Source: Anaeroplasmataceae bacterium
GTDB taxonomy: Bacteria; Bacillota_I; Bacilli_A; Acholeplasmatales; JAEDCM01
NCBI GenBank assembly: GCA_016294165.1
Contig: JAEDCM010000013.1
Coordinates: forward strand, 1 to 43,024
Reading direction: 5' to 3'
Length of the DNA stretch: 43,024 nt
Under the pieces are notes generated by a model, which worked only from the letters and a program-made list of their open reading frames with translations, was not told where the DNA came from and did no database searches. Both the position numbers and the translations under genes were made by a program. Positions 9,029 through 19,156 of this stretch are shown here, piece after piece (positions within the stretch are counted from its first letter, which is position 1; each line of letters starts with the position of its first letter).

Positions 9029-10126
9029 ATGAAGATTGCTAATAATCGTAAGCTTGTACTGAAAAATGGAAGAGTTTTTGAAGGTATAGGCTTTGGTAGT
9101 AAGAAAGACAAAATTGCAGAAATAGTGTTTAACACCTCAATGGTAGGATATCAAGAGATACTATCAGATTCATCATATTGTGATCAATTTGTTTGTATGA
9201 CATATCCACTAATTGGAAATTATGGAATTACTGATGATGATTACGAATCAAAAGCAATAAAAATGAGTGGTTTTATTGTAAGAGAGTATAATGATAATCC
9301 ATCTAATTTTAGAGCTACAAAAACATTAGGTGATGTAATGGATGAAAATGATGTTGTTGGTATTTCAAATATTGATACAAGAGAGCTAACAAGAGTTATT
9401 AGAAATACTGGTTCTCAATTAGCAATGATTTGTGATATCAATCGAGATACTGATGAGGTTTTAGACATTTTAAGAAATATGGATTTTGCCCATGATCAAT
9501 TATCTAAGGTTTCAACTAAAAAAACATGGTATTCAAGAACTGCTAATCCATTATATACAGTTGTGGCTATTGATTGTGGAATTAAGATGAATATAGTAAG
9601 AAAATTTAATCAATTTGGATGTAATGTGGTTGTTGTGCCTTATAATTCTACATTTGAGGATATTATGAAGCATAACCCTAATGGTTTATTTATTTCAAAT
9701 GGTCCTGGTGATCCATTTGATGCAAAAGAAGTAATTGAACTTGTAAAAAAATGTAAAGGGGTACTTCCAATTTTTGGAATCTGCCTAGGACATCAAATCA
9801 TTGGTCTTGCTTATGGAGCAAAGACATATAAGATGAAGTTTGGACACCGTGGTGCTAATCACCCTGTTAAGAACATCATCAATAATACAATCGAAATTAC
9901 TAGTCAAAACCATTCCTTTGCGATTGATAAGGATTCCCTTCTAGGAACTGGTCTTGAGCTTACTCATGTCAATGTTATTGATGGTGAGCTTGAAGGAATG
10001 CGTGATGTTGATAATCATGTTATGTCTATTCAATACCACCCAGAATCTGCGGCTGGTCCTGAGGACTCTGAATATTTGTTCAAACAATATATTCAATTAT
10101 TACGTGATTTTGGAGGTGCTGAATAA
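9029..10126 (+). CDS. carA: Carbamoyl-phosphate synthase, small (glutaminase) subunit
   Basis: CarA hydrolyses glutamine and channels ammonia to CarB for carbamoyl phosphate, the first step toward pyrimidines and arginine. At 365 residues it has the normal length. The N-terminal domain has the NTSMVGYQEILSDSSY block and the class I amidotransferase domain has Cys252 in GICLGHQ plus YHPESAAGP for the catalytic His and Glu. The ATG at 9029 follows the SD AAAGGA (9014-9019). An in-frame extension is not supported. The gene overlaps carB by one base. Expression is probably controlled by the PyrR-type attenuator just upstream. Confidence 0.97.
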   Translation: MKIANNRKLVLKNGRVFEGIGFGSKKDKIAEIVFNTSMVGYQEILSDSSYCDQFVCMTYPLIGNYGITDDDYESKAIKMSGFIVREYNDNPSNFRATKTLGDVMDENDVVGISNIDTRELTRVIRNTGSQLAMICDINRDTDEVLDILRNMDFAHDQLSKVSTKKTWYSRTANPLYTVVAIDCGIKMNIVRKFNQFGCNVVVVPYNSTFEDIMKHNPNGLFISNGPGDPFDAKEVIELVKKCKGVLPIFGICLGHQIIGLAYGAKTYKMKFGHRGANHPVKNIINNTIEITSQNHSFAIDKDSLLGTGLELTHVNVIDGELEGMRDVDNHVMSIQYHPESAAGPEDSEYLFKQYIQLLRDFGGAE

Positions 10127-13100
10127 TGCCAAAACGTACAGATTTAAAGAAAATAATGGTTATTGGTTCTGGCCCAATTGTTATTGGTCAAGCTGCGGAG
10201 TTTGACTATGCCGGAACTCAAGCTTGTCTAGCTTTAAAGGAAGAAGGATATGAGGTTGTTTTAGTTAACTCAAATCCTGCGACTATTATGACTGATACTA
10301 ATATCGCGGATAAAGTTTACATGGAACCTCTTGATTTAGAGCATGTTGCAAAAATAATTCGATATGAGCGTCCTGATGGTTTGATTTGTTCAATTGGAGG
10401 GCAAACAGGACTTAATTTAGGAATGAAACTTGCTCGAAAAGGTATTCTTGATGAATGTAATGTTGAATTATTGGGAACTGATGCGAATGCTATTGAAAAG
10501 GCTGAAGATCGTGAGTTATTTAGAAATCTATGCTTAGAGATCAATGAGCCAATTTGTGAATCAGTTATTGCCACAACTATTGATGAAGCTATAAAGGCTG
10601 CTAGTAAGATTGGATATCCAATTATTGTGCGTCCGGCCTTTACGCTTGGTGGTACTGGTGGTGGATTTGCGGATAATGAAGAAGAACTTATTCCGCTTGT
10701 AAAAAATGCATTAAAGCTTTCACCAGTTACTCAAGTTTTAATTGAAAAATCAATTAAAGGTTTTAAAGAAATTGAATTAGAGGTTATGCGTGATAAGAAC
10801 AATACAGCTATCATTGTTTGTTCAATGGAAAATGTTGATCCAGTAGGTATTCACACTGGAGACTCTATTGTTGTTGCGCCAGTACAAACATTAACAAATA
10901 AGGAATATCAAATGCTAAGAAATTCAGCATTAAAAATTATTCGTGCGTTAGGTGTTGAGGGTGGATGTAATGTTCAATTCGCTTTAGATCCATATTCATT
11001 TAATTATTATGTTATTGAAGTTAATCCACGTGTTTCTCGTTCATCAGCTTTAGCATCTAAAGCATCTGGATTCCCGATTGCTCGTGTTAGTGCGAAAATT
11101 GCTTGTGGTTTAACATTAGATGAAATTGAGATTTCTTCAACAATTGCTTCTTTTGAGCCAACATTAGATTATGTTGTATGTAAATTTCCTCGATTCCCAT
11201 TTGATAAATTCCAGGATGCGAATCGTTGCTTATCTACCCAAATGAAGGCTACTGGTGAGGTAATGAGTATTGGTAGAACCTTTGAGGAGTCAATTCTAAA
11301 GGCTGTCCGTTCATTAGAAAATAAGGTTGATCATCTAGAGATTGAAAAATGCAAGCATATGAGCAATGAGGATTTAATTAAATTTATCATTGAAAATACT
11401 GATGAAAGAATCTATGCAGTATTAGAAGCATTTAGACGCAATATTTCTGTAGAAAAAATATATAAGATTACGAAGATTGATCGATTCTTCTTAGATAAAT
11501 TTGTGCATATTGTGGAAATGGAAAGAGAATTAATGGCAAATCCATTGAATGAAGAAATGCTAAGATATGCAAAAAAATGGGGATTTTCAGATTCTTATTT
11601 AGGTAAGATTTATCATAAAACGGCTGAGGAAATGTTTAATTTAAGAAAGAAATATAATATTTTCCCAGTTTATAAAATGATTGATACATGTGCTTCAGAA
11701 TTTGAAGCGTATGTTCCATACTATTATTCAACATACGAAAGTGAAAATGAAGCTATTAGAACTGATAAAAAGAAAATTGTTGTTTTAGGTTCTGGACCGA
11801 TTCGTATCGGTCAAGGTGTGGAATTTGATTATACAACTGTACATGCCATCTGGGGTATTAGAGAATCAGGCTATGAAGCAATTATCATTAACTGTAACCC
11901 AGAAACTGTTTCAACTGATTATACAACATCTGATAAGTTATACTTTGAACCATTAACATATGAGGATGTAATGAATATCATTGAATTTGAAAAGCCAGAA
12001 GGAGTTATTGTGGCCTTAGGAGGTCAAACAGCTATTAATTTAGCTGATAAAATTGATAACGCAGGTATTAAAATCTTTGGATCTTCAGCCAAATCAATTG
12101 ATTTAGCAGAGGATAGAGAGCTATTTGAAGAGGCAATGCAGGAAATTAATATTCCAATGCCTAAAGGATATGGTGTTTATTCAGTTGAAGAGGCTGTTAA
12201 TGCTGCTAATGAAATCGGTTATCCAGTTTTAGTTCGTCCATCATTCGTACTTGGTGGAAGAATGATGCATATCATATATGAAGAACAAGTTCTTAGAGAA
12301 AAAGTAAAAGAGGCTGTGGAATTTGATAATGAGCATCCAGTTTTAGTTGACAAATATGTATCAGGCCAAGAGTGTGAGGTTGATGCAATTTGTGATGGTG
12401 AGGATGTATTTATTCCTGGTATCATGGAGCATATTGAGCGTACAGGAGTTCACTCAGGGGATTCAATGAGTGTTTATCCTCCATATTCTTTATCAAAAGA
12501 GGTTCAAGATGTCATTATTGATTATACACGAAGAATTGGTATTAAATTAAATATGATTGGGTTATATAATATCCAATTTATTGTTGATAAAAATAATTTT
12601 GTATCAATTATTGAAGTAAATCCTCGTTCATCAAGAACAGTTCCATTCCTAGCAAAATCAACAAATATTCCAATTGCGAATATTGCAACAAAGGTTATGC
12701 TTGGAAGCAAATTAAAGGATTTAGGATATGTTGGTGTTGCGCCAAAACGTAAGAGATGGTATGTAAAATCTCCAACATTCTCATTTACAAAGATTACCGG
12801 TCTTGATGTTGTTTTATCACCAGAAATGAAATCAACGGGAGAGGCAATTGGATATGATGTTTCTTTAAACCGTGCTTTATTTAAATCATTAAAGGCTTCA
12901 GGAGTTAAGGTTGCTAATTATGGTACAATTCTTGCGACAATAGCAGATCAAGATAAAGAGGTTGCGTTACCTTTAATTAGAAGATTCTATAATTTAGGAT
13001 TTAATATTGAAGCAACAAGTGGTACAACAAAATTCTTGAAGAAGAATGGAATTAAAACAAGAGTTAAGAAAAAATTATCACAAGGTTCAGAAGAAATATT

Positions 13101-13302
13101 AGAATCAATTAAGAGTGGTTATGTAACATATGTTATTAATACATCAAGCGAAGGAATAAATCCAAATAACGATGGAAAGATTATTCGTCGTGCGGCAATT
13201 GATAATAATGTTGCAGTATTCACTTGTCTAGATACGGTTAAAGTATTATTAGATGTATTAGAAGAAATTACAATGGGTATTTCAGAAATCGATAAGGAAT
13301 AA
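10126..13302 (+). CDS. carB: Carbamoyl-phosphate synthase, large subunit
   Basis: CarB makes carbamoyl phosphate from bicarbonate, two ATP and ammonia supplied by CarA. The 1058-residue protein shows the expected internal duplication. The first half opens with IMVIGSGPIVIGQAAEFDYAG, and the second half opens near residue 549 with the related VVLGSGPIRIGQGVEFDY. Each half has an ATP-grasp domain (for example FTLGGTGGGFADNEEEL in the first). The last ~120 residues are the MGS-like allosteric domain. It starts in a TAATG overlap with carA and ends just before a hairpin terminator. Confidence 0.97.
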   Translation: MPKRTDLKKIMVIGSGPIVIGQAAEFDYAGTQACLALKEEGYEVVLVNSNPATIMTDTNIADKVYMEPLDLEHVAKIIRYERPDGLICSIGGQTGLNLGMKLARKGILDECNVELLGTDANAIEKAEDRELFRNLCLEINEPICESVIATTIDEAIKAASKIGYPIIVRPAFTLGGTGGGFADNEEELIPLVKNALKLSPVTQVLIEKSIKGFKEIELEVMRDKNNTAIIVCSMENVDPVGIHTGDSIVVAPVQTLTNKEYQMLRNSALKIIRALGVEGGCNVQFALDPYSFNYYVIEVNPRVSRSSALASKASGFPIARVSAKIACGLTLDEIEISSTIASFEPTLDYVVCKFPRFPFDKFQDANRCLSTQMKATGEVMSIGRTFEESILKAVRSLENKVDHLEIEKCKHMSNEDLIKFIIENTDERIYAVLEAFRRNISVEKIYKITKIDRFFLDKFVHIVEMERELMANPLNEEMLRYAKKWGFSDSYLGKIYHKTAEEMFNLRKKYNIFPVYKMIDTCASEFEAYVPYYYSTYESENEAIRTDKKKIVVLGSGPIRIGQGVEFDYTTVHAIWGIRESGYEAIIINCNPETVSTDYTTSDKLYFEPLTYEDVMNIIEFEKPEGVIVALGGQTAINLADKIDNAGIKIFGSSAKSIDLAEDRELFEEAMQEINIPMPKGYGVYSVEEAVNAANEIGYPVLVRPSFVLGGRMMHIIYEEQVLREKVKEAVEFDNEHPVLVDKYVSGQECEVDAICDGEDVFIPGIMEHIERTGVHSGDSMSVYPPYSLSKEVQDVIIDYTRRIGIKLNMIGLYNIQFIVDKNNFVSIIEVNPRSSRTVPFLAKSTNIPIANIATKVMLGSKLKDLGYVGVAPKRKRWYVKSPTFSFTKITGLDVVLSPEMKSTGEAIGYDVSLNRALFKSLKASGVKVANYGTILATIADQDKEVALPLIRRFYNLGFNIEATSGTTKFLKKNGIKTRVKKKLSQGSEEILESIKSGYVTYVINTSSEGINPNNDGKIIRRAAIDNNVAVFTCLDTVKVLLDVLEEITMGISEIDKE

Positions 13303-13308
13303 AAAAAA

Positions 13309-13357
13309 CAAGATAATCATTTTAGTTTATATACTTGGTGATTATCTTGAATTTTTA
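13309..13357 (+). terminator. Terminator after carB
   Basis: CAAGATAATCA (13309-13319) pairs perfectly with TGATTATCTTG (13339-13349) across a 19-nt loop. ATTTTTA follows and a run of eight A precedes. It lies 7 bases after the carB stop. The T tract is short but the stem is long. Confidence 0.75.
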
Positions 13358-13403
13358 GATATACTCCTTATTCTGAATGCTTAAAATAAGGGGTGTATGT
13401 AAG

Positions 13404-14252
13404 ATGGATATAAAGTTTACAAAAATGCATGGAATTGGCAATGATTATATCTATGTTAATTGTATGGATGCTGAATTGCCAAATCCTGAAGACATTGCGA
13501 TTAAGATGTCCGCTAGGCATTTCTCGGTGGGAAGTGATGGGCTTGTCATGATTTGTAAATCGGAGATTGCGGATGCTAAGATGCGCATGTTTAATGCGGA
13601 TGGTAGTGAAGGAAAAATGTGTGGGAATGCCATTAGATGCATTGGAAAATATTTATATGATAATAAAATTATCAATAAAACAGAAATTGCAGTTGAAACA
13701 TTGAGTGGTATTAAGTATTTAGAGTTATCACTTGATGAAAAGGGTTATGTTGATACAGTTAGTGTTGATATGGGAATTGCTTCATTTGAACCAGCTAGTA
13801 TTCCCGTTGTTTCCAATTCTCCAGTCATTGATGAGGCTTGCATTGTTGATGGTGTAGAATACAAGATTACAGCTGTATCAATGGGAAATCCGCATTGCGT
13901 TATTTATGTGGATGATCCTTATAAATTCGATTTAGAGAAAAAAGGAAGCTATTTTGAGAATAACAAATTATTTCCAGAAAGAGTAAATACGGAATTTGTA
14001 AAAATCATTTCTGATAATCATTTACAGATGCGTGTATGGGAAAGAGGAAGTGGCGAGACTTGGGCTTGCGGAACTGGAGCTTGTGCAGTTGCAGCGGCTA
14101 GTGTCAAGCAAAAAATTTGTTCATTTGATACACCAATTACCATTGATTTAAGAGGTGGATCTTTAGAAATAATCGTAAAAAAGGATTTTAGGATTATTAT
14201 GAAGGGACAAGCTCGTAAAGCATATGAGGGGGTGTATGAATATGAATATTAA
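13404..14252 (+). CDS. dapF: Diaminopimelate epimerase
   Basis: DapF converts LL-diaminopimelate to the meso form used for lysine and for peptidoglycan cross-linking. With the start at 13404 the protein has 282 residues and begins MDIKFTKMHGIGNDY, the usual DapF N-terminus. An ATG nine codons upstream would add an untypical leader, and the SD AAGGGG (13388-13393) is correctly spaced for 13404. The two catalytic cysteines of this cofactor-free racemase are visible: Cys73 in GKMCGNAIRC and Cys222 in TWACGTGAC. It overlaps the dapL start by 11 bases. Confidence 0.95.
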   Translation: MDIKFTKMHGIGNDYIYVNCMDAELPNPEDIAIKMSARHFSVGSDGLVMICKSEIADAKMRMFNADGSEGKMCGNAIRCIGKYLYDNKIINKTEIAVETLSGIKYLELSLDEKGYVDTVSVDMGIASFEPASIPVVSNSPVIDEACIVDGVEYKITAVSMGNPHCVIYVDDPYKFDLEKKGSYFENNKLFPERVNTEFVKIISDNHLQMRVWERGSGETWACGTGACAVAAASVKQKICSFDTPITIDLRGGSLEIIVKKDFRIIMKGQARKAYEGVYEYEY

Positions 14253-15423
14253 AATTAATGAGAATTTTAAAAATATTAAAGAAAGTTATTTGTTTTCTGA
14301 TATTGCAAAAAAGGTAAAGGCTTATCAAGAGGCACATAAGGATGCAAAGGTTATTAGACTTGGTATCGGGGATGTTACTTTACCATTGCCTAAAATTGTG
14401 TCTGATGCGATGGTTAAAGCAGCTCATGAAATGAGTGTAAAAGAAACATTTAGAGGTTATCCACCAGAATATGGGTATGATTTTTTAAAGGATGCTGTTA
14501 GCGATTATTATAAAAGAAATGGCATCGAAGTATTAAGTGGAGATATTTTCATTTCTGATGGTGCTAAGAGTGATTTAGGAAATATTGTTGATATTCTTGG
14601 AGATAATGATATTTATATTCCAGATCCAGTATATCCGGTATATGTTGATTCAAATTTAATGAGTGGAAGAAAAATCCACTTGATCAATGGTTGCAAGGAA
14701 AATAATTTCTTACCAATGCCTGATGGTCTAGATTGCAACGGTGGAGTAATATATTTATGCTCACCAAATAATCCAACTGGAGCTTTATATAATTTTGAAG
14801 AGTTAACAGCTTGGGTTAATTTTGCTCTTAAAACTGGTTCATTGATCATCTATGATTCAGCTTATGAAGCGTTTATTAATGGAGATTATCCACGTTCAAT
14901 ATATGCCATTGAAGGGGCAAAGGAATGTGCTATTGAGATTAATTCTTTATCAAAGGTTGCAGGATTTACAGGAACAAGATGTGGATGGACAGTTGTGCCA
15001 AAATCATTAATGGTTGGTGATGTATCATTAAATAAACTTTGGTCACGCAGGCAAGCCACAAAATTTAACGGTGTTTCATATCCTGTTCAAAGAGCTGCAG
15101 AAGCAGCATTAAGCGTTGAAGGAATGGCTGAATGCAAAAAGAATATCGAGTATTATATGGAAAATGCTAAAATGCTAAGTGAATTATTCAAAGAAAAAAA
15201 TATTTATTTCACTGGTGGAATTAATTCTCCATATATTTGGTTAAAATGTCCTAATAATATGTCTAGCTGGGAATTTTTTGATTATTTGCTGGAAAAAGCT
15301 AATATTGTTGGTACTCCAGGAGCTGGATTTGGTGCTGCAGGAGAAGGATATTTTAGAATAACTTCTTTTGGAACTCATGAGGCTACTAAGGAAGCTGTAG
15401 AGCGCTTAAGAAAATTACTTTAA
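14242..15423 (+). CDS. dapL: LL-diaminopimelate aminotransferase
   Basis: DapL is a PLP enzyme that makes LL-diaminopimelate directly from tetrahydrodipicolinate and glutamate, bypassing the acylated intermediates. The sequence KINENFKNIKESYLFSDIAK is the typical N-terminus, and the PLP-binding Lys is Lys238 in NSLSKVAGFTGTR. YLCSPNNPTGA carries the conserved Asn-Pro pair. I place the start at 14242 (393 residues) because the SD GAGGGGG (14226-14232) is 9 bases upstream; in-frame ATGs at 14224 and 14236 are less well spaced. With DapF next door, the cell has the last two steps to meso-DAP as one translational unit. Confidence 0.93.
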   Translation: MNIKINENFKNIKESYLFSDIAKKVKAYQEAHKDAKVIRLGIGDVTLPLPKIVSDAMVKAAHEMSVKETFRGYPPEYGYDFLKDAVSDYYKRNGIEVLSGDIFISDGAKSDLGNIVDILGDNDIYIPDPVYPVYVDSNLMSGRKIHLINGCKENNFLPMPDGLDCNGGVIYLCSPNNPTGALYNFEELTAWVNFALKTGSLIIYDSAYEAFINGDYPRSIYAIEGAKECAIEINSLSKVAGFTGTRCGWTVVPKSLMVGDVSLNKLWSRRQATKFNGVSYPVQRAAEAALSVEGMAECKKNIEYYMENAKMLSELFKEKNIYFTGGINSPYIWLKCPNNMSSWEFFDYLLEKANIVGTPGAGFGAAGEGYFRITSFGTHEATKEAVERLRKLL

Positions 15424-15560
15424 TAAGAAATTCTTAACTTAGTTATATTTTTTTAAAAAAATGAAATAATATTATTGAAAAAGCTTTATATAATAATTGT
15501 TTTGGATTAGATTCATAAGATTTCAAAAAAAGATGTAAAAAAAGTGTAAATTTGCACCGC

Positions 15561-15580
15561 TGTATATTTATAAATATACA
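15561..15580. promoter_or_regulatory. Perfect 20-bp palindrome upstream of the peptide transporter operon
   Basis: TGTATATTTA is followed directly by its reverse complement TAAATATACA, giving a perfect 20-bp palindrome. It is centred about 50 bases upstream of the promoter -35 box of the transporter operon, in the 260-base gap after dapL. It resembles an operator for a dimeric repressor or activator. A role as a dapL transcript hairpin is less likely because no U tract follows. Confidence 0.5.
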
Positions 15581-15619
15581 AGAAAATAAAAAAAATAATA
15601 GAAAATTATATAAAAATGC

Positions 15620-15648
15620 TTGGTATTTTAAATAAAAGGTGGTATAAT
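15620..15648 (+). promoter_or_regulatory. Promoter of the oligopeptide transporter operon
   Basis: TTGGTA (15620-15625) and a consensus TATAAT (15643-15648) are separated by exactly 17 bases. The transcript would start near 15655, shortly before the SD AAAAGGAG and the ATG at 15684. Confidence 0.8.
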
Positions 15649-15683
15649 GTCAATATAAATTTTAGAAAAGGAGAGAGAAATTT

Positions 15684-18071
15684 ATGAAATTAAGAAAAGT
15701 TTTATGTTCTGCATTTACTGCTGTATTAGCTACATTAACTGTAGTAACATTAGCAGCATGTGGAAAAGATGGAAACAAAGATGAAAAATATACATACTAT
15801 GATTTTACATCTGTATCTCCATCAAATTGGAATGAATTAACATATCAAGATAATAATGATACTCAAATCATGAATTTTATTGGAAGTTCATTCTTTACAT
15901 TTGATTTTGAATTTGATAGTGAAGGAGAAATCGTAGACGGTGGTTATAGCATTCAATATGAAGCTGCCAAAAAATTAGAGGATGTTACCGCAACTTATGC
16001 TGGTGATGATAAATATGCAGTTCCTGCAAATGCTACAAAGAACTATGCATACAAAATCACATTACGTGATGATTTAGTATGGGATGACGGAACAAAAATC
16101 GTTGCTGAAGACTTTGTTTATACAATGAAACAACAATTAGATCCATTATTCCAAAACTATCGTGCAGATAGTTTCTATACTGGTTCAACTGTAATTCATA
16201 ATGCTGAAAATTATGTTAAACAAAATTCAGATGCTGTTGTAGCTGTTAGCACTGTTATGAAAAATGATGGTATCACATTAGATGAATTCTTAAATAATTA
16301 TGGAACAGCTGTTTCATATGTAAACTGGGATTATTCATTTGGTGACACATATGTTGACGGTAAATGGACTGGTTCAGCAGAAGATAAAACAGTAAATTCA
16401 AAATTAACAGTTAAACAATTATATGATTTATTCATCGAAACTGCACCTGATGAAGCAAAAGCAAAAGAATGCTTTGTTAGTGAAGTATTTACAAATTATA
16501 CATTCCCAGAATTATCATTTGATAAAGTTGGTATTTTTGCTCCAAGCAAATACGAACTTGTTGTAGTATTAGATAATCCATTACAATTATTGAATGAAGA
16601 TGGTTCATTATCATATTATGCTGCTTACAACTTTAGTTCTTTACCATTAGTTCATAAAGAAAAATTTGAAGCTGCAAAAGTTGCACCTTCTGCAGGTACA
16701 GATTTATGGACTTCTAAATATAATTCAAGTGTTGAAACTACTGCAAGTTGGGGACCATATAAATTAACTGAATTCCAAGCTGGTAAGCATTATACACTTG
16801 AAAGAAATAATAAATGGTTTGGATATGATTTGAAGAGAAACAAAGGTTTATATCAAACAGATGTTATCGATGTTGAAACAATTAGTGAATATGAAACTCA
16901 AAAGATGAAATTCTTAAAAGGTGAATTAACTTCAATTGGAATCGATGTATCTGTTGCTAATGATTATAAGAATAGCGAACGTGCTGTTTATACACCAGAT
17001 GATTATGTTGGTGCATTACAATTACAATCAAGCTATGAATCATTAAAGAAAAACCAAAGAGAAGGATATAACAAGACAATCTTATCATATGTTGAATTTA
17101 GAAAAGCTATGTCTTTAGCAATTGATAGAGTTGCATACAATCAAACTTGTACAACTTCTTCAAAAGCCGGTTTTGGTTTATTCAACACAATGCATTACTA
17201 TGCAGTTGATGAAGGTTTACGTTATAGAGATACAGATGCAGCTAAGAAGACATTATGTGAAGCTTATTCTGTTGATTGGACAAAATTTGATTCTTTAGAT
17301 AAGGCTGTTCAATCTATTACAGGTTATAATTTAACATTATCTAAACAACTAGTTACTGAAGCTTATAATAAAGCATTAGCTGATGGTGAAATTAGTGCTA
17401 CTGATAAAATTGAATTCATTGTAGGTACTGGTGTTATTAGTGAAGCAACTACAAGAGCATTTAATTTCTTAAAGGATTCATTTGAAAAAATGCTTGAAGA
17501 TACTCCACTTGAGGGTAGATTAGTTATGAAAGAGCAAGCTTATGATAAAGCTTGGGCTAATGATTTCCGTGCTGGTGCATATGAAATTTGTACAGGTGGA
17601 TGGAGCGGTGCTGCTTGGGATCCAGGTTACTTCTTATTAGCATATTTAAGCCCTGCCTACATGTATTCAGCTTCTTGGGATACAAAAGCAGCTACTATGA
17701 AATTTACTGCTAAAGGTGCTGGTGAAGGAAACACTGATATTACTGATACTTTAAGCTTAATTGATTGGTATTATTGCTTAAATGGTGCAAATGGATGCAA
17801 ATATAATTTCGCTAAGGGATTTGTTTCTGATGATGTAAGAATTGAATTAATTGCAGCATTAGAAAAAGAAATCTTATCAGTTTACTATACAGTACCTATT
17901 CAAAACCATTATTCATCTGCATTGTTATCATATAAAGTAGAATATATTACTTATGAATATAACACATTCATGGCATATGGTGGAATCAAGTATATGAAAT
18001 ATAACTATTCTGATGCAGAATGGACTAAATTCGTAAATCAACAAGGTGGAGAAATTAATTATAAAGGTTAA
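15684..18071 (+). CDS. Peptide ABC transporter substrate-binding lipoprotein (large OppA-like)
   Basis: This is the extracytoplasmic peptide-binding component of the transporter encoded downstream. The N-terminus is a lipoprotein signal (KLRK, hydrophobic core, lipobox LAAC) with the lipidated Cys at residue 26. SBP family 5 features follow, such as YAYKITLRDDLVWDDGTKI followed by AEDFVYTMKQQLDP, and later FRKAMSLAIDRVAY. At 795 residues it is much longer than the roughly 540-600 residues usual for OppA; extra sequence is visible near residues 165-260. The SD AAAAGGAG is strong. A stable hairpin after the stop probably keeps this transcript more abundant than the permease genes, which is normal for binding proteins. 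Confidence 0.9.
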   Translation: MKLRKVLCSAFTAVLATLTVVTLAACGKDGNKDEKYTYYDFTSVSPSNWNELTYQDNNDTQIMNFIGSSFFTFDFEFDSEGEIVDGGYSIQYEAAKKLEDVTATYAGDDKYAVPANATKNYAYKITLRDDLVWDDGTKIVAEDFVYTMKQQLDPLFQNYRADSFYTGSTVIHNAENYVKQNSDAVVAVSTVMKNDGITLDEFLNNYGTAVSYVNWDYSFGDTYVDGKWTGSAEDKTVNSKLTVKQLYDLFIETAPDEAKAKECFVSEVFTNYTFPELSFDKVGIFAPSKYELVVVLDNPLQLLNEDGSLSYYAAYNFSSLPLVHKEKFEAAKVAPSAGTDLWTSKYNSSVETTASWGPYKLTEFQAGKHYTLERNNKWFGYDLKRNKGLYQTDVIDVETISEYETQKMKFLKGELTSIGIDVSVANDYKNSERAVYTPDDYVGALQLQSSYESLKKNQREGYNKTILSYVEFRKAMSLAIDRVAYNQTCTTSSKAGFGLFNTMHYYAVDEGLRYRDTDAAKKTLCEAYSVDWTKFDSLDKAVQSITGYNLTLSKQLVTEAYNKALADGEISATDKIEFIVGTGVISEATTRAFNFLKDSFEKMLEDTPLEGRLVMKEQAYDKAWANDFRAGAYEICTGGWSGAAWDPGYFLLAYLSPAYMYSASWDTKAATMKFTAKGAGEGNTDITDTLSLIDWYYCLNGANGCKYNFAKGFVSDDVRIELIAALEKEILSVYYTVPIQNHYSSALLSYKVEYITYEYNTFMAYGGIKYMKYNYSDAEWTKFVNQQGGEINYKG

Positions 18072-18098
18072 TAACTGATAATTAAGAGGATCTATTTA

Positions 18099-18130
18099 TG
18101 TGGAACAGTCTCTGAACTGTTCCACATTTT
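18099..18130 (+). terminator. Hairpin between binding protein and permease genes
   Basis: TGTGGAACAG (18099-18108) pairs perfectly with CTGTTCCACA (18117-18126) across an 8-nt loop, followed by only four T. It lies 27 bases after the binding-protein stop. It probably works as a partial terminator or 3' stabiliser that sets higher expression of the binding protein than of the downstream genes. Confidence 0.7.
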
Positions 18131-18194
18131 AACCATTTAGGTTTTAAAAAAATGGCTTTAAACAGACATTTTATAATAAAGGAGTGAATTTTCT

Positions 18195-19154
18195 ATGTAT
18201 ATGTTTAAGTACATAATGAAAAGATTAGGACTTCTAGTTATGACTTTTGTTATAATTATGGTTATCTGCTTTGTCTTGATTAAACTTTTACCAATTGTTA
18301 TTGATGTTCAAATTGGTAAAGATGCTGATATTGTTAAGGCACAGTTAGAAGCTAGAGGATACTATGATCCTATTCCTGTTCAATTTATTAATTACATCAA
18401 AAGAATATTTCATGGCGATTTTGGTGTTTCAATAAATATACCTGAATATCGTAATCAGCCAGTTTGGGGTATTTTTGTTGAACACTTACCACCAACTATA
18501 TTAATAAATGTTTATTCTTCTTTAATTGCGGTTCCTATTGGTATTGGTTTAGGTATTTTTGCGGCCTTAAAGAAGAATAAATGGCAAGACCATGTCGTTA
18601 GTACAGGAGTAATGATTGTAATCTCTGTTCCAAGCTTTGTATATGCATTCTTGATTCAATATGCAATTTGCTTTAAATTAGATTGGTTTCCATTAACAAT
18701 GATGAGCGGATATGACTATTTTTCATTAGATATGTTTAAATCAATGGTTCCAGCGGTTATCTGTTTATCTTTTGGATCAATTGCTGGGTATGCAAGGTTT
18801 ACAAGAGCAGAATTAACTGAAGTTTTAACGAGTGAATATATGTTACTAGCTAGAACAAAAGGTTTAACTAAAGGTCAAGCAACAAGAAGACATGCATTAA
18901 GAAATGCAATGGTGCCAATTTTCCCATCAATTGTTGGAGAATTTGTTGCCGTATTAAGTGGTTCATTAATTATTGAGAAAATATTTTCGATTCCAGGTGT
19001 TGGAGGATTATATTTAAGTGCAATTAATATGCAGGATTATGATTTCTTTATGTTACTTTCAGGATTTTATGTTTTAATTGGATTATTTGCAAGTATCGTA
19101 ATCGATTTAAGCTATGGTGTAATTGATCCACGTATCAGAATGGGGGCGAAGTAA
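18195..19154 (+). CDS. oppB: Oligopeptide ABC transporter permease, OppB type
   Basis: This 319-residue inner-membrane permease has an N-terminal helix (LGLLVMTFVIIMVICFVLI) and a block of further helices. The binding-protein-dependent transport motif (EA loop that docks the ATPase) is visible as SEYMLLARTKGLTKGQ. The length is normal, so unlike its partners it carries no insert. The ATG at 18195 follows the SD AAAGGAG (18178-18184) by 10 bases. OppC starts 2 bases after its stop. Confidence 0.93.
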   Translation: MYMFKYIMKRLGLLVMTFVIIMVICFVLIKLLPIVIDVQIGKDADIVKAQLEARGYYDPIPVQFINYIKRIFHGDFGVSINIPEYRNQPVWGIFVEHLPPTILINVYSSLIAVPIGIGLGIFAALKKNKWQDHVVSTGVMIVISVPSFVYAFLIQYAICFKLDWFPLTMMSGYDYFSLDMFKSMVPAVICLSFGSIAGYARFTRAELTEVLTSEYMLLARTKGLTKGQATRRHALRNAMVPIFPSIVGEFVAVLSGSLIIEKIFSIPGVGGLYLSAINMQDYDFFMLLSGFYVLIGLFASIVIDLSYGVIDPRIRMGAK

Positions 19155-19156
19155 GA

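Noticed and set aside
9954..10205. Plus-strand open frame overlapping the carA-carB junction
   Set aside because: It is out of frame with both genes, and the carA-carB TAATG overlap fully explains the junction.
15424..15480. Terminator after dapL
   Set aside because: The T and A runs near 15450-15462 could pair, but there is no GC-containing stem, so I do not call it.
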